A stretch of DNA of 64,000 nt from Catenulispora sp. MAP5-51. Lineage in GTDB: Bacteria; Actinomycetota; Actinomycetes; Streptomycetales; Catenulisporaceae. A program made the translations under genes and the position numbers. Location of the stretch: positions 186,001-250,000 of the forward strand of contig NZ_JBGCCH010000001.1 in assembly GCF_041261205.1 (NCBI RefSeq), given 5' to 3'. Below, in pieces: positions 59,881 to 64,000 of this stretch (position 1 is its first letter; the number at the start of each line of letters is the position of its first letter). The notes under the pieces are model-generated. The model did no database searches, had not been told where the DNA came from, and saw nothing but the letters and a program-made list of their open reading frames with translations.

Positions 59881-60753
59881 GTGGAGCCATGGGAGACTGT
59901 TCATCGCATCGAGGCCGACGGCTGCGGCATTCACGTGACCGTGCAGCGCGGCGCGGTGCGGCAGGATGGAAGCGAGCGGCGCGCGCTGATCTGCCTGCAC
60001 GGCGGCCCGGGGGTGGAGGGCTCGGGTCAGCGCCTGATCTTCTCGGAGCTGACCGACGTCGTCGACGTGGTCGTCCCGGACCAGCGCGGACACGGCCTGA
60101 GCGACCTGAGCACCCCGGACCTGTGGAACCTGGACAGGTGGGCCGACGACGTCGCCGCCGTCATCGACGAGCTGGGCCTGGTCCGTCCCGTGGTGTTCGG
60201 CATCTCCTTCGGCGGCTGGGTGGCCCTCCACCACGCCTTCCGGCATCCGCGGCAGGCCGCGGGCCTCATCATCTCCTCGACGACGCCCCGGCTGCCCACG
60301 ATCGAGCAGGTGGCGCGCCGCATGGGCGCGCTGGGCGGAGAGGCCGCGGAGCAGGCATGGCTGAGCGTCCACGCCGAGGCGAGCGAGCAGGCGGTGGCCC
60401 GGATGCAGGAGGCGTGCATGCCGCTGATGGCGCTGCGGCCGCCGAGTCCCGCGCTGGCCGCCGTGCGCGCGACGCAGCGGCTCACTCCGCAGGTCAACGA
60501 GCACTTCACCCCGCAGTTCCAGTTGCTGGACCTGACTGACGAACTGCGTACCGTCGTGGTTCCGACGCTGCTGATGGTCGGGGAGCACGATCCGCTGCTG
60601 ACCGAGGAGGTGATCGCCGCCGCCGGCGAGGCGCTTCCGGACGGTGGGCGGCTGGTGGTCGTGCCGGATGCGGCTCACGATCTGTTCGCCGACGCCCCAG
60701 AGGCGTTGGTCGGTGAGGTGCGGCGGTTCCTCGACGAAGAGGCACCTCAGTAG
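59881..60753 (+). CDS. alpha/beta hydrolase (prolyl-aminopeptidase-like)
   Basis: A 290-residue cytoplasmic hydrolase. LICLHGGPGVEGSG near residue 40 is the HGGPG oxyanion motif, PDQRGHGLSDLS the next loop, GISFGGWVALHHAF near 102 the nucleophile Ser, LMVGEHDPLLTEEV near 236 the acid, and VVPDAAHDLFAD near 262 the His. HGGPG and size place it near proline iminopeptidases, but similar enzymes cleave many esters and amides. The start is GTG 59881. Monocistronic. Confidence 0.85.
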   Translation: MEPWETVHRIEADGCGIHVTVQRGAVRQDGSERRALICLHGGPGVEGSGQRLIFSELTDVVDVVVPDQRGHGLSDLSTPDLWNLDRWADDVAAVIDELGLVRPVVFGISFGGWVALHHAFRHPRQAAGLIISSTTPRLPTIEQVARRMGALGGEAAEQAWLSVHAEASEQAVARMQEACMPLMALRPPSPALAAVRATQRLTPQVNEHFTPQFQLLDLTDELRTVVVPTLLMVGEHDPLLTEEVIAAAGEALPDGGRLVVVPDAAHDLFADAPEALVGEVRRFLDEEAPQ

Positions 60754-60841
60754 AACGTATCTGCGCATTCCTTTTCCGATGCGGTCCAAATAGATCAACA
60801 AACGCCATTACCCCCATAACCCTGTGTCAAGGTGTTCTAGG

Positions 60842-60879
60842 CGGGCAACCAGAGCTCTAGCGGGCAATTGGAGCTCTAG
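60842..60879. repeat. 19-bp tandem repeat upstream of the flavoprotein gene
   Basis: CGGGCAACCAGAGCTCTAG (60842-60860) is followed at once by CGGGCAATTGGAGCTCTAG (60861-60879); 16 of 19 bases match. Each copy contains the GAGCTC palindrome. It ends 45 bases before the next start, an activator- or repressor-like position. Confidence 0.7.
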
Positions 60880-60923
60880 GGTCAGGCCCCGGCCCCGACA
60901 CCCGACGAAGGAACGGTGATGGT

Positions 60924-62159
60924 GTGAACACAGGCGAAGTCGTGGTCGTCGGCGCGGGTGTCGCCGGGTTGGTGTGCGCCGCGGATCTGGTGGCGCGGGG
61001 CTTCGGGGTCACCGTCCTGGAGGCCTCCGACCAGCCCGGCGGACGCATGCGCTCCGATCGCAAGGACGGCTTCGTCCTCGACCGCGGGTTCCAGGTCCTC
61101 AATCCCGCCTACCCGCAGGTCGGCAAGCGGGTGGTGCTGGATTCGCTGGACTTGCACCCCTTCTACCCGGGCATGCTGCTGCACGGCACGAAGCGCCGCG
61201 TGCGCATCGCCAATCCGACGGCGGACCGGGGCATCGTCAAGGACCTGTGGCACGCCGGCCTTCCCGGATCGGTCCGCGACATGGCCGCGCTGTCGGCGAT
61301 GAGCGTGAAGGACGGCGCGCTGCCGGTGCAGCGGCTGAAGGACCAGCGCGACGAATCCGCCTACGCCAGCCTGCGCGGTGCCGGACTGTCGCCGGACTTC
61401 ATCGATCGGGTGCTCAGGCCCTTCTTCGCAGGGGTCTTCCTCGAACCGGACCTGGCGACCTCCAGCCGCATGCTGCACCTGGTGTGGCGCAGCATGCTGC
61501 GCGGGCGTCCCTCGCTGCCGGCGAAGGGGATCGGCGCGGTGCCCGCGCAACTCGCCGAGCAGCTGCCGCCGGAGTGCCTGCGGCTGGAGAGCCCGGTCTC
61601 GGCGGTGAGCGGCGACGGCGTGGTCCTGGCCGACGGCCGCGAGCACGGCGCGGCGGCGGTGGTCGTGGCGACCGGCGCGCGCCAGGCCGCGAAGCTGGCC
61701 GAGACCGGCCCGACGCCGGAGATGCGGACGGTCACCACCTACTACCACGTCGCCGAGCGGACGCCGTTGGGGGAGCCGGCGATCATCGTCGACGAGCGGA
61801 TGCGGATCCTGAACACGGTCGTGCTCAGCGACGTCTGCCCGGACTACAGCCCCGATGGCCGGGCCCTGATCGCGACCTCGGTCCTGGGCTCGCCCGCCGA
61901 CCACGCGCAGCTGTCGCTGCCCGACGTGCTCGGCGAGATCTACCGCGTCGACGCCCGCGCCTGGGAGGCGCTCGCGACGTACCACGTGCCCGACGCACTG
62001 CCGGCGATGCTGCCGCCGTGGCCGCTGAGCAGGACGACCCGGGCGGGTCAGGGGCGGTACGTGTGCGGCGATCATCGGGCCACGGGGTCGGTGCAGGGGG
62101 CGATGGCGTCGGGGGCTCGGGCGGCTCGTGAGGTGGCGGCGGATCTGCGGGGTCGTTAG
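60924..62159 (+). CDS. FAD-dependent amine oxidase/desaturase-like protein
   Basis: A 411-residue flavoprotein. EVVVVGAGVAGLVCAADLVARGFGVTVLEASDQPGGRMRSDR at the N-terminus is the FAD motif followed by the GGR-x-R of the amine oxidase/phytoene desaturase/protoporphyrinogen oxidase clan. The C-terminal YVCGDHRATGSVQGAMASGARAAREV is the second FAD contact. FFAGVFLEPDLATSSRMLHLVWRSM near 165 fits the carotenoid-desaturase-like subgroup. GAAGGAACGG precedes the GTG. No carotenoid genes are adjacent, so substrate is open. Confidence 0.85.
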   Translation: MNTGEVVVVGAGVAGLVCAADLVARGFGVTVLEASDQPGGRMRSDRKDGFVLDRGFQVLNPAYPQVGKRVVLDSLDLHPFYPGMLLHGTKRRVRIANPTADRGIVKDLWHAGLPGSVRDMAALSAMSVKDGALPVQRLKDQRDESAYASLRGAGLSPDFIDRVLRPFFAGVFLEPDLATSSRMLHLVWRSMLRGRPSLPAKGIGAVPAQLAEQLPPECLRLESPVSAVSGDGVVLADGREHGAAAVVVATGARQAAKLAETGPTPEMRTVTTYYHVAERTPLGEPAIIVDERMRILNTVVLSDVCPDYSPDGRALIATSVLGSPADHAQLSLPDVLGEIYRVDARAWEALATYHVPDALPAMLPPWPLSRTTRAGQGRYVCGDHRATGSVQGAMASGARAAREVAADLRGR

Positions 62160-62230
62160 GGCGGGGTTGCGCTACAGCTAGCTACAGCCGGAGTCCGTAG
62201 CCGCAACGGGAGCCGCAGCCGGAGTCCGTC

Positions 62231-63895
62231 CTACGACCGGTGTCGGGTGCTGCTGTCCCAGGGGAGATCAGCCGAGGCCGCGTTCTCACTCGGCGTGACG
62301 CGCCGCCTGGGCCGCGGGTCGAGTTCCGGTCCTGATCCCCGCGCCTGCTCCCGGCCCTGTCCCTGCCGCGGTCCCTGCCCCTCCCCGGATACCGATTCCG
62401 ATACCGCCGATTCCGCGTGCTCGCGTGCGATCCGGGCGATGTTGCGTGCCATGCCCCGGTAGATCACCGAGTGGAAGGGCCGCATCGACCACCAGTACAG
62501 GTGCCCGAACAAGCCCCGGGGCAGGAACACGGCGCGTTGCGTATAGCGCGTACGGCCGTCGTCGGCGGGGACCACCAGCACCTCCAGCCAGCCGAGCCCC
62601 GGCATCTTCATCTCGGCGCGCAGCCGCAGCAGCCGGCCCCGGTCGATGGCCTCGACCCGCCAGAAGTCCAGCGTGTCGCCGAGCCGCAGGGTCCTGGGAT
62701 CGCGGCGTCCCCGGCCCAGCCCGACGCCGCCGCTGAGCCGGTCGAGCCAGCCGCGCGCGGCCCAGGCCAGCGGGAAGGAGTACCAGCCGGTCTCCCCGCC
62801 GATGCCCTCCACCGCGCGCCACACCTCCTCCGGCGGCGCCGACAGAAAGAAGGACCGGGCATCCTCGTACACGGTGCCGCCGGTCCAGCCCGGGTCCGTC
62901 GGCAGCGGCTCGCTCGGGGCGCCGGGCAGCGAGGCCGAGGCCCAGCGGGTGGCCACGTCGGAGTTCCGGATCCGGGTCCGGGCCAGGCGCACCGCCTCGT
63001 CGAAGTCGATCAGCCCCTGCGGCGGATCGGGCACCAGCGCCGTGATCCCGCGGTCCCGGCACACCACCTCGTGCCGCAGCGACTCCACCAGCGGCCGCGC
63101 GATCGAGGCCGGCACCGGCGTCACCGCGCCGACCCACAGGCTCGACAGGCGCGTGGTCAGCAACGGCACCGGCACGATCAGCCGGCGCGGCAACCCCGCC
63201 ACCCGCGCGTACCGCTGCATCATCTCCCGATAGGTCAGCACCTCCGGCCCGCCGATGTCGAACACCCCGCCGGCGCCGACCGCCTCGTCCGACGCGTTCC
63301 CGACCCCCACGAGGTACCGCAGCACATCGCGCACCGCGATCGGCTGCACCCGAACCCGCACCCACCGCGGCGTGACCATCACCGGCAGCCGCTCGGTGAG
63401 GTAGCGCACCATCTCGAACGAGGCCGACCCCGACCCGATGATCACGGCCGCCCGCAGCTCCACCGTCGGCACGCCGCTTTCCCGCAGAATCTCCCCGACC
63501 CGCATCCGCGACCGCAGATGCTGCGACAACTCCCCGACCGGCACATCATCGGGCACCAGGCCGCCGAGATACACGATCCGCGAAACCCCGGCCCTGCGCG
63601 CCGCCGCACTGAAAGCGCGCGCCGAATCGGCCTCGATCTCCTCAAACCCGGCCCCGGTGTCCAGCGAGTGGATCAGGTAGTAAGCGACCGTGACACCCTC
63701 GAACGCCTTGTCGAGATCCCCGCGCCGCATGACATCCGCGCGAACAGCCTCCACCGACGGGAACCAAGGATGGTCGCGCAGCCGCCCCGGATCGCGCGCC
63801 ATGCACCGCACAGCGAACCCGGCCCGCAGCAGCTCGGGAACCAGACGCCCGCCGATGTAGCCGGTGGCGCCGGAGACCAGTGCGAGATCCGCCAT
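62231..63895 (-). CDS. NAD(P)-binding protein with DUF2867 domain
   Basis: A 554-residue two-domain protein. Residues 1-300 form an NmrA/SDR-type Rossmann fold (LALVSGATGYIGGRLVPELLRAGFAV, YYLIHSLDTGAGFEEIEADSARAF, VYLGGLVPDD). Residues 325-490 form the DUF2867 domain (FFLSAPPEEVWRAVEGIGGETGWYSFPLAWAARGWLDRLSGGVGLGRGRRDPRTLRLGDTLDFWRVEA, FHSVIYRGMARNIA). The last 55 residues are Gly/Gln/Arg-rich and look disordered. This fusion is a known actinobacterial family of unknown substrate. It starts four bases after the stop of an oxidoreductase gene, so both are in one operon. Confidence 0.87.
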   Translation of the reverse strand: MADLALVSGATGYIGGRLVPELLRAGFAVRCMARDPGRLRDHPWFPSVEAVRADVMRRGDLDKAFEGVTVAYYLIHSLDTGAGFEEIEADSARAFSAAARRAGVSRIVYLGGLVPDDVPVGELSQHLRSRMRVGEILRESGVPTVELRAAVIIGSGSASFEMVRYLTERLPVMVTPRWVRVRVQPIAVRDVLRYLVGVGNASDEAVGAGGVFDIGGPEVLTYREMMQRYARVAGLPRRLIVPVPLLTTRLSSLWVGAVTPVPASIARPLVESLRHEVVCRDRGITALVPDPPQGLIDFDEAVRLARTRIRNSDVATRWASASLPGAPSEPLPTDPGWTGGTVYEDARSFFLSAPPEEVWRAVEGIGGETGWYSFPLAWAARGWLDRLSGGVGLGRGRRDPRTLRLGDTLDFWRVEAIDRGRLLRLRAEMKMPGLGWLEVLVVPADDGRTRYTQRAVFLPRGLFGHLYWWSMRPFHSVIYRGMARNIARIAREHAESAVSESVSGEGQGPRQGQGREQARGSGPELDPRPRRRVTPSENAASADLPWDSSTRHRS

Positions 63896-63899
63896 GTCT

Positions 63900-64000
63900 T
63901 CATGATCGATCCAGGGCGGGGACGGCGCCAGGCAGCAGGACGATCTTGCCGAGCGGATGCTCCTGCTCCAGCTGCGCGAAGGCTTGCCTGACCTCTGCCA
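63900..64000 (-). CDS. 3' end of a quinone oxidoreductase/zinc-type dehydrogenase gene
   Basis: The last 33 codons read AEVRQAFAQLEQEHPLGKIVLLPGAV and end with TGA at 63900-63902. The AF-x-LEQ-x-HPLGKIVL ending is typical of NADPH:quinone oxidoreductase/MDR proteins. The start lies beyond the window. The four-base gap to the next start shows operon membership with the DUF2867 gene. Confidence 0.7.
   Translation of the reverse strand, partial: AEVRQAFAQLEQEHPLGKIVLLPGAVPALDRS

Noticed and set aside
1..64000. tRNA, rRNA or riboswitch genes
   Set aside because: No cloverleaf-like, ribosomal or recognisable riboswitch consensus was seen by eye; a covariance-model scan would be needed to exclude short RNAs.

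Overview
The window is a 64 kb piece of a very GC-rich chromosome with GC-biased third codon positions, frequent GTG and TTG starts, and many 4-base stop/start overlaps. SARP/AfsR regulators, secreted acid-type peptidases, many one-component regulators and NACHT/NB-ARC ATPases point to a filamentous soil actinomycete. An acid-tolerant Catenulisporales or Streptomycetales-type organism is an inference from gene content; no rRNA or tRNA gene was seen to fix the taxonomy.

Layout. 1-7.6 kb: end of a secreted-protein gene, a LysR/RidA divergent pair, two outward-facing remnants of carbohydrate-binding proteins, a secreted small protein, a secreted alpha/beta hydrolase and a large PAS-PAS-PAS-SpoIIE phosphatase. 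7.6-8.5 kb: a small protein and a carboxymuconolactone-decarboxylase-like protein. 8.65-13.5 kb: the most unusual region. A short membrane protein, a two-helix membrane protein and a TIR-like protein form one overlapping operon. It faces a membrane-anchored Macro-domain protein of the ThsA (Thoeris) type, and divergent from that lies a SARP-type DNA-binding regulator fused to a second copy of the same Macro domain. I read this as a candidate nucleotide-signalling immune locus with both an effector and a transcriptional read-out.

13.5-25.3 kb: a small broken gene, oligopeptidase B, two small envelope proteins, a WrbA/aldo-keto reductase pair with its TetR regulator, an XRE-SARP-NB-ARC-TPR regulator and an S53 acid peptidase with a repeat domain. 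25.5-28.5 kb: a membrane protein and a small RiPP cluster. Its 26-residue precursor ends in AWYFWY and is followed by two cytochromes P450; this matches the atropopeptide (tryptorubin) type, with a core differing from tryptorubin A at one position. 28.7-33.7 kb: an LmeA-like protein, an LLM flavin oxidoreductase and a NACHT-LRR protein. An inverted repeat just before the NACHT start resembles the one before the TIR operon.

33.8-37 kb: an operon of a receiver/thioredoxin-reductase-like fusion and a cyclic-nucleotide-domain histidine kinase. 37-46.5 kb: envelope and lipoprotein genes, a saccharopine-dehydrogenase-like protein with a TetR regulator, an acetyltransferase and a PiT phosphate transporter with a small membrane partner. 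46.3-55.8 kb: an amino acid permease with a divergent Lrp regulator, a Tat-exported metallophosphoesterase, a universal stress protein, a G1 glutamic peptidase, an XRE regulator facing a tiny secreted peptide, and several unknown proteins. 55.9-64 kb: an FAD oxidoreductase coupled to a truncated PEP-utilising enzyme, eroded gene fragments, an alpha/beta hydrolase, an amine-oxidase-like flavoprotein, and an NAD(P)-binding/DUF2867 protein in operon with the end of a quinone oxidoreductase. No tRNA, rRNA, CRISPR array, intact insertion sequence or phage module was recognised.
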